DNA of 64,000 nt from CAVVSQ01 sp963848825 (GTDB lineage: Bacteria; Planctomycetota; Planctomycetia; Gemmatales; Gemmataceae), in contig CAWKFA010000014.1 in the NCBI GenBank assembly GCA_963848825.1, positions 1 to 64,000 of the forward strand, given 5' to 3'. Positions 53,063 to 61,749 of the stretch are shown one piece after another (within the stretch, counting starts at the first letter, position 1; each line of letters opens with the position of its first letter). The position numbers and the translations under genes are program-made. The notes beneath the pieces are model-generated. The model worked only from the letters and a program-made list of their open reading frames with translations, was not told the origin of the DNA and did no database searches.

Positions 53063-54361
53063 ATGATTACCCATCGTCGATTTTTGATCGCCTTGAGTCT
53101 TCTCGCGCTGCCAGGCATTTCTCGCGCGGACGACGATTTTGAACGTCCTCCCGTTAACTATAGCAAGGCCAAACCGAGCAATGCGATTGAACGCCTTCAA
53201 GCGAAGATTGACGCTGGCAATCTCCAGCTGCCCTTTCACGAGGAACGCGGCTATTTGTCGGCGGTCTTGGCAGCTCTCCAGGTGCCGCAATCGTCGCAAG
53301 TGCTGGTCTTCTCGAAGACGAGTTTGCAGCGCAATCGTATCAGCCCGTGGTCGCCACGAGCCCTGTACTTTAGCGACGATATGTACATCGGCTTTTGCCG
53401 CGTTGGTCAGGTGCTTGAGATCAGCGCGGTCGATCCGCAGCTCGGCACTGTCTTTTACACACTCGATCAACAAAAGGTGGATCGGCCCCGCTTCACGCGT
53501 CAGACTGATGCGTGCTTGTTGTGCCACGGCTCATCGAGCACGAAATATGTGCCGGGGCACCTCATGCGTTCGGTCTATACCGACCGCGGCGGCGATCCGA
53601 TTTTGTCGTTGGGATCCGTTCGGGTCGATCAGACAACACCCTTTGACCGCCGCTGGGGAGGCTGGTACGTCACCGGCACGCATGGCAAGCAAACGCACCA
53701 GGGTAACCATTTGGTTCAGAATCGCAACGACCGCGAAAACGTAAATAACAATAGCGAAGGCCAAAACATCACGGACCTCAAAGCCATTTTTGATGCCTCG
53801 CCCTATCTTACGCCCCACAGCGATATCGTGGCACTGATGGTTCTCGAACATCAGACCGAAATGCACAATCTTATCGCACGGGCCAGCATCCAGACCCGGC
53901 TCGCTTTACACGATCAGGCGTTGCTCAACAAGGACTTGGGCCGTGCGTCGGACTACCAATCGGAGACGATGGACCGCCGAATTCAAGGCGTCGGGGAGCC
54001 TCTCGTGCATTATCTGCTCTTCAGCAAGGAGGCGACACTGACCGACAAAATCCAGGGAACATCGACCTTTGCCGCCGATTTTGTGAAGAAAGGCCCGCGC
54101 GATTCGAAGGGTCGTTCGCTGCGCGACTTCGATCTGGTCGGTCGGCTTTTTAAATTTCCGTGCAGCTATCTCATTTACTCGGAATCCTTTGAACAATTGC
54201 CGATGCCAGTAAAGGAATATGTTTACCAGCGTTTATATAGAGTGCTGACCGGGCGCGACACTGGCCGCGATTTCGAACATCTTACCACCGGTGATCGGCA
54301 GGCGATTCTGGAAATCCTATGCGATACGAAGACGGATTTGCCGGAATATTGGCACAACTAA
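53063..54361 (+). CDS. Exported c-type heme domain protein
   Basis: The product is 432 aa. Residues 1-22 are a signal peptide (RRFLIALSLLALPGISRA). A single heme-binding CLLCH occurs at 151-155, in DACLLCHGSSS. The remainder is a large domain with no other motif I know, including VPGHLMRSVYTDRGG and WGGWYVTGTHG. It resembles a planctomycete family of periplasmic cytochrome-like hypothetical proteins, length about 430. The ATG is 20 bp past repeat copy 3, with only a weak ribosome site (GGGGTCC). It is convergent with the TDT transporter gene. A redox or sensor role is inferred only from the heme. Confidence 0.65.
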   Translation: MITHRRFLIALSLLALPGISRADDDFERPPVNYSKAKPSNAIERLQAKIDAGNLQLPFHEERGYLSAVLAALQVPQSSQVLVFSKTSLQRNRISPWSPRALYFSDDMYIGFCRVGQVLEISAVDPQLGTVFYTLDQQKVDRPRFTRQTDACLLCHGSSSTKYVPGHLMRSVYTDRGGDPILSLGSVRVDQTTPFDRRWGGWYVTGTHGKQTHQGNHLVQNRNDRENVNNNSEGQNITDLKAIFDASPYLTPHSDIVALMVLEHQTEMHNLIARASIQTRLALHDQALLNKDLGRASDYQSETMDRRIQGVGEPLVHYLLFSKEATLTDKIQGTSTFAADFVKKGPRDSKGRSLRDFDLVGRLFKFPCSYLIYSESFEQLPMPVKEYVYQRLYRVLTGRDTGRDFEHLTTGDRQAILEILCDTKTDLPEYWHN

Positions 54362-54393
54362 TGGATACGGACCGCTTGCCAATCATATCGTCA

Positions 54394-55440
54394 CTAAGTT
54401 TTTCGGCTTTGAAAAAACAAACCTCGCCCAATACTTGCGATCATGCCCAAGAACACGATGATCCACGCTGCCAAGGCCACATATATCAAGAGCCGCGGAA
54501 TCATCAGAAGAAAGGGCAATTGCAGGACGATAGCTAGCTGAAAGGTCGCGGCTGTGTACATTCCCAGTGGAAAAACCATGGCCCAGTAAGCTGGATGATA
54601 GGTTATCGGAATTTGCTTGATGACGTGTCGCCAGTCCCCAAGGATTAGGAGCAAGGGAATCCACCAGGAGGCCGCCGCCCAAAAGAACAGGGTGAACCCC
54701 TGAATAAAAGGACGCATATCCTCCAGCAGTTTCCAGTTGCCAGTTTGGAATAGCAGCCGTGCTCCCGCCATCGTGGTGATCGCGACGGCCCCCATGTTGA
54801 TCCAATAGGGAGGCGTCAAATCCTTGGCCGTCATCGACCGAAAGCTGAAACGGTAAAAAATCAGGGTTATGATCAAGAGGTAAAAAAAGCACCCGAGCAA
54901 GTAGAGACACAGGGTGACGAATAGAACCACTTCCCGATTTTCCGCAAATTGCGATGAGAGTAGCGTGCCCAGAATCGAAACGGACTGCGTGGCCACCACC
55001 GCGAGCAACCAGGCGCCGTTGAGCCCTCCTTCAAGGGAAGGTTTCTCGGGCAAGACCGTCACAATCGTGAAGAAGGTATAAATCAACAATAGCCAAAGCC
55101 CCAGGCCTAAAAACCACAAGACCAGAGCCCAAAGATGCTGGTCGGCCAATACCTCATATTGGATGCCCAAAACACACGAGCCGGCCACGGCGGTAAGGAA
55201 CATTGGGCAGGTTCCGTGGCCCGTCAAGTCTTTCACCAGGACCGAACGTGCGAGAAGGATGCGCGCCAGCGTCAGCGCCCAAAGGACCGCGAAAAGAGTA
55301 TTGTTGAGGTAAAAGAGCGTCCAGGCGATGGCTTCCATTTCCAGAAAATGCGCTGCCAGGGAAATAATGCCTGTCGCCATGACGAGTGCAAAATACCCCG
55401 GATAAAGGTCCCGAATTCCGTTTCGTATTTGTTCAAACAA
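54394..55440 (-). CDS. TDT-family (TehA/SLAC1-like) transporter
   Basis: The product is 348 aa with about ten transmembrane helices. The start MFEQIRNGIRDLYPGYFALVM matches the family N-terminus, with FALVMATGI typical of helix 1 and later ITYHPAYWAMVFPLGMYT, a C-terminal family signature. TDT members carry malate, sulfite or tellurite-related anions; the substrate is unknown. It is the last gene of the leftward oxidoreductase operon, 27 bp after a small membrane protein gene. It may export or import an anion linked to the oxidoreductase. Confidence 0.82.
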   Translation of the reverse strand: MFEQIRNGIRDLYPGYFALVMATGIISLAAHFLEMEAIAWTLFYLNNTLFAVLWALTLARILLARSVLVKDLTGHGTCPMFLTAVAGSCVLGIQYEVLADQHLWALVLWFLGLGLWLLLIYTFFTIVTVLPEKPSLEGGLNGAWLLAVVATQSVSILGTLLSSQFAENREVVLFVTLCLYLLGCFFYLLIITLIFYRFSFRSMTAKDLTPPYWINMGAVAITTMAGARLLFQTGNWKLLEDMRPFIQGFTLFFWAAASWWIPLLLILGDWRHVIKQIPITYHPAYWAMVFPLGMYTAATFQLAIVLQLPFLLMIPRLLIYVALAAWIIVFLGMIASIGRGLFFQSRKT

Positions 55441-55467
55441 AAAGAACCTCCGCGCTTGGCGCCTCTA

Positions 55468-55689
55468 TCATGATTCCATGCGGTAGACGTGCCAAAGTAA
55501 GCCGACGTTGAGAGCCAAACAGACCAGGCTGGCCAGCGCCGCGGGCAGGATAACAGCGTCATCGTCTCCCAGAAAGGCGTTCATGGTGGCGGTCAACAAC
55601 CACAATTGCAAAACGACAAGAATGAACACGAGGCACAGAATGCCGTGGATGATCGTAGTTCGTTGCGCCCGCGAAAAATCACGTTTCAT
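55468..55689 (-). CDS. Small two-helix membrane protein
   Basis: The product is 73 aa with two transmembrane helices (about 12-33 and 48-69) and a basic N-terminus (MKRDFSRAQRTTI). The ATG overlaps the Rieske gene stop by four bases (ATGA), so it is made with that subunit. It could be a small subunit of the complex; I recognise no family with confidence. Confidence 0.65.
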   Translation of the reverse strand: MKRDFSRAQRTTIIHGILCLVFILVVLQLWLLTATMNAFLGDDDAVILPAALASLVCLALNVGLLWHVYRMES

Positions 55690-56234
55690 ACCGTCCTCCC
55701 TTCCACCCCTGTCGCATAGATAATAGCGCCTCGCGTTTCCAGGAGAATGCGCGTCAACGGTCGACGCGGTGGGCCGGCGAGTGGTCGACCGGTTTTCAAG
55801 TCAAAAGATCCATGGTGACAGGGGCAAAGCAACTTCTCCGTCGCCAACTCCGGGGTCACGGCACAGGACAAATGCGTGCATTTCTGGTCGTAGGCAATCA
55901 AGGTGTCTTCGGCGGGACGCAGCAAAATGCAGGAATTATCCTCTTCTGGATAATGAAAGATTTTGACGCTGCCCACCGGCATCTCGTCCAGGTGGGCAAT
56001 GGCCCGCAAGGGCAGCTCGCCGCGCCACCGCTTGCGCCAGTTCTGCACCAGGATCCAGAACTGGCCAACGACAAAAGCCAAACTCGTAAGTACCAGGAAT
56101 TTTGTGAAATCGCGCCGGGCGACATAATGATCTTCTGGCCAATCGATGGGAAAATCCCGCCTCCAGGCCGGTTGCTCGGCAAGCGGCTTGCCATCGGGCC
56201 CGACCTCGCTTTGCTCCTTGTCATTGATGTTCAT
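55686..56234 (-). CDS. Rieske iron-sulfur protein
   Basis: The product is 182 aa. After a polar N-terminus, one transmembrane anchor (about 45-62, FLVLTSLAFVVGQFWILV) carries the domain outside. Rieske ligands are KCTHLSCAV and LCPCHHGSFD, giving the two Cys-His pairs plus the bridging cysteines of the high-potential type. It would take electrons from quinol or pass them to the molybdenum subunit. Its start shares a base or so with the stop of the ferredoxin gene and its stop overlaps the small membrane gene. Confidence 0.88.
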   Translation of the reverse strand: MNINDKEQSEVGPDGKPLAEQPAWRRDFPIDWPEDHYVARRDFTKFLVLTSLAFVVGQFWILVQNWRKRWRGELPLRAIAHLDEMPVGSVKIFHYPEEDNSCILLRPAEDTLIAYDQKCTHLSCAVTPELATEKLLCPCHHGSFDLKTGRPLAGPPRRPLTRILLETRGAIIYATGVEGRTV

Positions 56235-56860
56235 TACGGTTGCTCCTCAAACATGGATCCGGCCAATAGGTCGAGCGGCACGCGACCGTTGGCAAGAGGT
56301 TCGTACATGGCCGCGGCCACATCAAGATATTGGGGGGGAGATTGCCGGGGGGCCATCATGTTCACCTTTGTGGTGATCGTTTGGCCTCCGAATCGAAATT
56401 GATTGAAGGGGGTCGATTGCGGACGAAGCTCGTCGATATGAGCGCGGCTCCCAAAGTAGAGGGCACCACTGGGGCAGACCGTGGCACACATGGGTTTCCG
56501 GCCGACGGAAGTACGGTCGTAACACATGTCGCATTTCATCATTAGTTCCAGCTCGACCTTCATCTTGGGTACGCCAAAGGGGCACGCGAGCACGCAGTTG
56601 TTGCAGGCGATGCAACGCGGTTTACGCGCAGTTTGCACGACCCCGTCTTCGGTCCGCTTAATGGCGTCCGCTGGACAGACTTCGGCACAGGTCGGCGATT
56701 CGCAGTGCATGCAGACCACCGGAACCGTTTGGGTTGAGTTGGCGCGGTCGACAAATTCCAGGTGGATCATCGAGTGCCCTTTGTGGGTAGCACATTCCGT
56801 GCACGCCTGGACGCATGCCTGGCAGCCGATGCAACGGCTAGGATCGATGAAGAACTCCAT
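56234..56860 (-). CDS. Ferredoxin-type subunit with 4Fe-4S clusters
   Basis: The product is 208 aa starting MEFFIDPSRCIGCQACVQAC; the upstream ATG at 56878 is less likely. Four Cys motifs (CIGCQACVQAC, CMHCESPTCAEVCP, CIACNNCVLACP and CDMCYDRTSVG...CATVCP) suit a DmsB/NrfC/HybA-like electron-transfer subunit. The last 60 residues are unlike standard members. It lies between the molybdopterin and Rieske genes and should wire the two. No Tat signal is seen. Confidence 0.88.
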   Translation of the reverse strand: MEFFIDPSRCIGCQACVQACTECATHKGHSMIHLEFVDRANSTQTVPVVCMHCESPTCAEVCPADAIKRTEDGVVQTARKPRCIACNNCVLACPFGVPKMKVELELMMKCDMCYDRTSVGRKPMCATVCPSGALYFGSRAHIDELRPQSTPFNQFRFGGQTITTKVNMMAPRQSPPQYLDVAAAMYEPLANGRVPLDLLAGSMFEEQP

Positions 56861-56898
56861 ACTTTCCGTCAGAGGCATCGTAATTAACCTTCCAGGAC

Positions 56899-59145
56899 TT
56901 ATTGTTGAGGCTCTAACCGCCCCGCATAATCGGGTGGGCCGACAGCTTTACGTACCTGCGCTGCGCACACCTTGTACTCCGGGATCTTCGAAATCGGGTC
57001 TTGAGCGGCAATCGTCACTTGGTTGATACTTTTGGGGCCCGGCCAGTGGTAAGGCACAAACACGGTATCGGGACGAATCGTCGTGACAACTTGCGCCCGC
57101 AAGGTACAGGAGCCACGCCGCGACGTTACGGACGTCCAGTCGCCGTCCGCGATGCCAAGTTTCTTGGCCAGTATGGGGTGCATTTCAATGCGCGGCTCAG
57201 GATATTGATCGACCAGAGGGCCGATGCGCCGTGTCTGCGTGCCCGACAAGAATTGACTGACGACTCGGCCCGTGGTCAGCATAAGCGGAAACTCTTCGTC
57301 CGTATCCTCGGCCGGAGGCGTGTAGGGGGCCACGTTGAAGCGGGCTTTGCCATCAGGAAAATAAAACCGGCCTTTGCCCTGGGCGACAGGATTCCAGGAG
57401 CCGGCTTCAAATAGCCGAGGCGTGCCGGGATGATTTTCGGAAGGGCACGGCCAAAAGACACCCATTTCACGTTCGAGACGTTCGTAGGTAATGCCTGCAT
57501 AATCGGCCACGCCGCCGGCTGAGGCTTGTCGCAACTCTTCGAGGATGGCGCCCGGTCCGGCAAAGGTGAAGCCCCGCTCGCGTCTGAGCGTCCGAGCTAT
57601 GTCTTGGATGATGCGCCAATCCTGGCGGGCGTCCCCGGGACTCTCTATCGCCTTGTTGATTTTGATGACGCGACCTTCCACCGTGGTGACGATGCCTTCG
57701 TCCTCCTCCTGGAGTGAACCGGGCAGCACGATATCGGCGTGCCGCGCGCTCTCGTTGAGGAAGAAATCGATGGCCACGTAAAAATCAAGTTTGTCGAGCA
57801 TGCGGGCGACAAACTGGTTGTCCGGCAAGGACACGACCGGGTTGAAACAGATGCTTAACAGCCCTCGAATCTCGCCGCTATCGATCTTGCGAAACATCTC
57901 ATAGGCATCGACGCCCGCGTGCGGCAGGCTTTCGGCCTCCACGCCCCAGACACGCGCAACATGCGCTCGGTGCTCGGGATTCTCGATGTCACGTGCGCCG
58001 GGGAGCTGATCGCACTTTTGGCCATGCTCCCGGCCACCCTGGCCGTTCGCTTGGCCCGTGATGGTGGCGTAACCACAGCCTTCGCGGCCGATGCGGCCGG
58101 AAGCCAGGACCATGTTGATGGCTCCAAGCACGTTTTGCACGCCGTGGCTGGAATGCTCGATGCCACGGGCGTGGAGCAAAAAGCTCGTTTTCGCCTGGCC
58201 CCACCACTCCGCCGCCTGGCGGATGGACTTTTCGGCAATGCCGGTCACTTCAGCGGTTTTACGCGGCGTCCACTCCCTGACATGTTGGGCCACTTGCTCG
58301 AAACCGACCGTATGCTTTTGGATGAAATCCTGATCAAGCCAACCTTTTTCAATCATCAAATGAAGAACGCCGTTGAACAAGGCGATATCACGCCCTGGCT
58401 TCACAGGCAAAAAGAGGTCGCAGGTGCGGGCCAAAGGCGTAATCCGCGGATCAACGACGATAATGCGTGCCCCGTGTTCGCGGGCTTGCCACACATAGTT
58501 GGTTGTGATCGGAGCGCATTCGGCAATGTTCGCGCCACTGATCCAGATGATGTCAGCCTTCGGAATGTCACTCCAGGGATTCGCTGCCCGGTCGATGCCG
58601 AAAGCTTTCTTGTTTCCGGCGCCGGCGCTGACCATGCACAGCCGGCCGTTGTAATCGATGTGCCGAGTCTTCAAACACACCCGCGCGAACTTGCCCATGA
58701 GATAAGCTTTTTCGATGGTCAGGCTGGCGCCGCTCAAAACGCCGAATGCATCTGGTCCATGAGCGGATTGGATACGCTCGATGGCGTCGGCCACGCGCCC
58801 GATGGCGTCTTCATAAGCCAGAGGTCGGAAGCCCGCCGGCACCGAAGCGTCGCGTTCCAGCGCGCTGAGCAGGCGGTCGGGATGTGATCCTTGCAAATAG
58901 CGCTTCACACCCTTGGGGCAGAGCATGCCTTGGTTAAACGGGAATTCCTCCCAGGGCTCAAAGCCGATGACTTGGTTGTCCTTGACTTTGAGTTGAATGC
59001 CACACTGCTGACCGCAGAAGCAACAATGCGTCTTCACCAGCCGGTCGGGGATGGCGGAGGTTTCGAGCCGATTGCCACCGGAATACGCGCAGTGTGGCCC
59101 GAATTGGGCCATATTCTCCAGCAGGTTGACAGGTTCCGCGGCCAT
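56899..59145 (-). CDS. Molybdopterin oxidoreductase (formate dehydrogenase/assimilatory nitrate reductase type)
   Basis: The product is 748 aa from the ATG at 59145, which follows GGGAG; longer starts read through the upstream gene. The N-terminal 4Fe-4S site is THCCFCGQQCGIQLKV with a later Cys in MLCPKGVKR. The Mo ligand is the Cys of YNGRLCMVSAGAG; no in-frame TGA replaces it. The MGD-binding C-terminal domain has MLTTGRVVSQFLSGTQTRR and VFVPYHWPGPKSINQ. The sequence sits among FdhA/NasA-like proteins; formate, nitrate or another small substrate is possible. No Tat signal is seen, so the active site is probably cytoplasmic. Genes for a membrane b-type protein, Fe-S, and Rieske subunits flank it. 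Confidence 0.87.
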   Translation of the reverse strand: MAAEPVNLLENMAQFGPHCAYSGGNRLETSAIPDRLVKTHCCFCGQQCGIQLKVKDNQVIGFEPWEEFPFNQGMLCPKGVKRYLQGSHPDRLLSALERDASVPAGFRPLAYEDAIGRVADAIERIQSAHGPDAFGVLSGASLTIEKAYLMGKFARVCLKTRHIDYNGRLCMVSAGAGNKKAFGIDRAANPWSDIPKADIIWISGANIAECAPITTNYVWQAREHGARIIVVDPRITPLARTCDLFLPVKPGRDIALFNGVLHLMIEKGWLDQDFIQKHTVGFEQVAQHVREWTPRKTAEVTGIAEKSIRQAAEWWGQAKTSFLLHARGIEHSSHGVQNVLGAINMVLASGRIGREGCGYATITGQANGQGGREHGQKCDQLPGARDIENPEHRAHVARVWGVEAESLPHAGVDAYEMFRKIDSGEIRGLLSICFNPVVSLPDNQFVARMLDKLDFYVAIDFFLNESARHADIVLPGSLQEEDEGIVTTVEGRVIKINKAIESPGDARQDWRIIQDIARTLRRERGFTFAGPGAILEELRQASAGGVADYAGITYERLEREMGVFWPCPSENHPGTPRLFEAGSWNPVAQGKGRFYFPDGKARFNVAPYTPPAEDTDEEFPLMLTTGRVVSQFLSGTQTRRIGPLVDQYPEPRIEMHPILAKKLGIADGDWTSVTSRRGSCTLRAQVVTTIRPDTVFVPYHWPGPKSINQVTIAAQDPISKIPEYKVCAAQVRKAVGPPDYAGRLEPQQ

Positions 59146-59147
59146 GA

Positions 59148-60184
59148 TTACTCCCGTCCCCAAAGTCGTCCTTGAGCCAACCCCACGAGCAGTGCCGGCA
59201 CCGCGGACAGGTCCACTGGTAATGGTCTTGAGGCTTTTCGCCGGTCTCATACCGGTAGCCGAGTTGCGTGTTCCACGGTGATGAGGTCCTCAATGTGCAT
59301 TCGGGAGGCAAAGGCTTCGCCGCAGCGCCGGCAGTGCGATTGTTCTGTCTTGGCGCCAACATCTTTGTAAAAGCTGACACCCAATTGAGCGGGCCGTTGA
59401 AAAATATGGAAGAACTTGCCAAATGGGAGCCACAATAATGTGAAAATCACGGTAATGGCGTGCAAAATGGCCAGAAAATCATAGGCATACCCCCGCATCC
59501 AGGTATAGCTGGCCGTCAGCATGAGGCCGGTTACGCTGATCGCAAACAGGAGAATGAGCGGCAAAAAATCCTCGCCAAATTGTTGCAAGGCGGCTGCCCC
59601 GTGGTCGCGCATGCGCCGCGCAGCGCCAGCATCACCCCCGCGATGACCAGAAAGGATGACCACACCAGACCATGGAAGATGACAAAACCCAGGGGCGATG
59701 CCATCGGAAAGGCCATCGTAGGAAAGCCGAAAACGTAAACGCGGTACCAGGACAAGTCGTCGGGAAGTGTTTGAAAGTGGATCCAGCCGAAAACGAGAGG
59801 AAAGGTAATGGCCACTGCCAGCAGACAGCCCCACATAATGAGCCAGTGGGCCAGTCCACGCTCCATGCCGCGCCGCCAAATAAACCGATTAAGAGCAACG
59901 ACCACCGCCAACCGCCGCAAGAGAACGAGCAAGTTTCCTGGCAGAAAGCGTGGACGTAGAAAAACCTGCCAACCTCGTTTCCAATACAACGCGGTCGGCG
60001 GCCGTTGCAACCACATGGCATAGCGATACGTTATCCCGAAAACCGCGAAGAGCGTGGCAAAGGTATAACCGACGAGTGCCGCATCGAAGTGCGTCAACCG
60101 CCGTGATCCAAGAACAATGAGGCCCGCCAAGCTCGCGGTAGCGGCGCATCCCCAAAGTAGGGCTTTTATTTTTTCCTTACGCAT
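59148..60184 (-). pseudogene. Membrane protein (possible b-type heme) with C-terminal zinc ribbon, frameshifted
   Basis: About 340 aa across three frames. The first part has five to six hydrophobic helices with histidines (RGLAHWLIMWGC, FVIFHGLVWSSF). A break near 59610 leads to MRDHGAAALQQFGEDFLPLI and AILHAITVIFTLLWLPFGKF. Paired helix histidines of this kind suit a NarI-like quinone-linked cytochrome b. The tail has Cys pairs (CRRCGEAF and, after another shift near 59270, TCPRCRHCSW) and ends LAQGRLWGRE with a stop at 59148 after a third shift near 59180. The next ATG is three bases away. It is likely the quinone-reacting subunit of the molybdenum enzyme. The multiple shifts may be assembly errors. 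Confidence 0.7.
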
Positions 60185-60220
60185 GAATTCATCTTATTCT
60201 TGGAATGGCACGGCGGCTGG

Positions 60221-60538
60221 CTACTTGAGCAACAGCAATAACATCACCATGGGTACTTTCGCCTGGATGCTGTGCCGTAAACCGGCGGGCATGTGGACCC
60301 AGGTTCCGGGTTTCGCCTCCAGAGTATCGGCATCCAGTGTCAATTTCGCCTCGCCCTGAAGGAAGTGCAAGATGGCCGGCATCGACGCGGTATGCTCGGA
60401 CAATTCCTCGCCTTGGGCGAAGCCGAAGACGACAGCTTTAAGCCGATCATCGTTGTAAATCGTATGGCTCAATATCCCCTTTTCCGGTGCGTGCACCTCC
60501 GCCGCCAGATCTCCGATAAACGCGTAGGGTGTGTTCAT
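60221..60538 (-). CDS. Cupin-domain protein
   Basis: The product is 105 aa, a single small cupin barrel: FAQGEELSEHTASMPAILHF (metal His/Glu positions in part) and KPGTWVHMPAGLRHSI. It could bind a metal or sense a small ligand. The ATG overlaps the methyltransferase gene's stop. It is the second gene of the leftward operon, upstream of the membrane subunit. No enzymatic role can be named. Confidence 0.78.
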   Translation of the reverse strand: MNTPYAFIGDLAAEVHAPEKGILSHTIYNDDRLKAVVFGFAQGEELSEHTASMPAILHFLQGEAKLTLDADTLEAKPGTWVHMPAGLRHSIQAKVPMVMLLLLLK

Positions 60539-61353
60539 CGTAAAGCCGCCTCCTTTTTGCTAATTAGCATGATTGCCGCCAAATGGCTTCGATACCTGCG
60601 AAAAATTCGCCGCATCGCCAGTACCCGGTGACGAGCATCCCGATTGCAAAGAAGGTTAAAAGCGAAACGAATAGCACCAAGTAGGCCTTCGTCCTGGACG
60701 AGTCGCCGAGGTTCCAACAGGTGCATGGGGGCATTCGCTTCAACCTGAACTGAGAACCCTTCGGACGCAAGAAGGTGGTGCCATTCCGCCCCAGTCAAAG
60801 GCCGCGTTCCGTGATGTATCACTTTCGCGAGTTCATTTTGAATCTCGCATTTGGTGTTCTCGGCGAGATCGTCGGGGACAATGCAAAGTTCATGAATGGC
60901 ATAACGACCACCAAACTTGAGCAACCTATAGGCTTCTCGAACGATCCGCGCCTTCTGCTGAGGTGATTGCATCGAGAGCATGGCTTCGCCATAGACGACC
61001 GTGGCAGATGAGTTTGGAAGTCCAGTCTCCTCCGCCAGACCCACCACGCAGCGCTGATTGGGTCCATGGAGACGTTTGCCCACCATTTCCGCGGCGTCAT
61101 GGTCACGTTCGATTGCTGTGTAACTTGCCGGTCCGCGCTGGAGAGTCAAAGAAGCGGTAACACCAAGCCCAGGAGCAAATTCGATCACCTCATCCGAGAA
61201 GCCCATGTTCAAGGCCTCGATCATACGACCTGTCATTTGCCGCCCGCCTGGACGCAGAATACGTTTTCCCAGGCGTGCCAGCAGCCAGTGCCCCGGCATC
61301 TTTTTCGTATTGAGTTCTTCTCCCGGCATCGGCATCGTCTGGGCGTTTGTCAT
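60535..61353 (-). CDS. SAM-dependent methyltransferase
   Basis: The product is 272 aa from the ATG at 61353 (MTNAQTMPMPGEELNTKK). A class I fold: VIEFAPGLGVTASLTLQ (motif I), YTAIERDHDAA (acidic end of strand 2), AEETGLPNSSATVVYGEAML and LLKFGGRYAIHELCI. The C-terminus has one hydrophobic segment (about 215-235), suggesting membrane association. Such enzymes resemble UbiE/TehB-like methyltransferases; with a TDT (TehA-like) transporter and a cupin in the same operon, a detoxification role is possible. It is the first gene of the leftward operon. Confidence 0.8.
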   Translation of the reverse strand: MTNAQTMPMPGEELNTKKMPGHWLLARLGKRILRPGGRQMTGRMIEALNMGFSDEVIEFAPGLGVTASLTLQRGPASYTAIERDHDAAEMVGKRLHGPNQRCVVGLAEETGLPNSSATVVYGEAMLSMQSPQQKARIVREAYRLLKFGGRYAIHELCIVPDDLAENTKCEIQNELAKVIHHGTRPLTGAEWHHLLASEGFSVQVEANAPMHLLEPRRLVQDEGLLGAIRFAFNLLCNRDARHRVLAMRRIFRRYRSHLAAIMLISKKEAALR

Positions 61354-61749
61354 TTTAGTCTTTCGAATGAATTTGTAGATCACGTTCAAAAGCAAAAGAA
61401 ATGCCGAAGACCGTGGCTGTCGGGAAAGAACCTCTTGGAACCTGATTCAGCAACTCAAAATCGAGATCGTGGGTAATGCCCCGTGCCACCAAATTTCTTC
61501 CGGAGGGTATCAATGAGTTTTTTGAGCCCAGATATCGGCGGCACCAAAAGTGGGCTGTTTCGGCTGTCGATGTGCGGAATCGCCCACAAATACGGAAGAA
61601 TTCAATGTTGACGGGAGCCCATCGTTACGTTTTCTTGCAATATTCAACATTTCTTCCTGTTTCGACGCTCAAAAAAGGTCCGGCACGTCCTTTGCTTTTT
61701 CACACATCGAAATAACATCCATGCTCTCACAAAAACCGGGAGGTTTCCC
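61354..61749. other. Divergent intergenic region
   Basis: About 400 bp between the leftward methyltransferase operon and the rightward CBS operon. No gene is visible. It must hold promoters for both. The one recognisable site is the GG-N10-GC element at 61682-61695. Confidence 0.5.
61682..61695 (+). promoter_or_regulatory. Possible sigma-54 promoter
   Basis: CCGGCACGTCCTTTGCTT matches the -24/-12 form, GG and GC with exactly ten bases between, and CAC and TTGC in the expected places. It ends 54 bp before the first CBS gene's ATG. A response regulator with an NtrC-like receiver begins at 63716, which could be the activator, but its AAA+ domain lies outside the window. Confidence 0.5.

Noticed and set aside
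58560..58660. Selenocysteine in the molybdopterin enzyme
   Set aside because: The Mo-ligand position reads Cys (NGRLCMVS) and no in-frame TGA with a following hairpin was seen.
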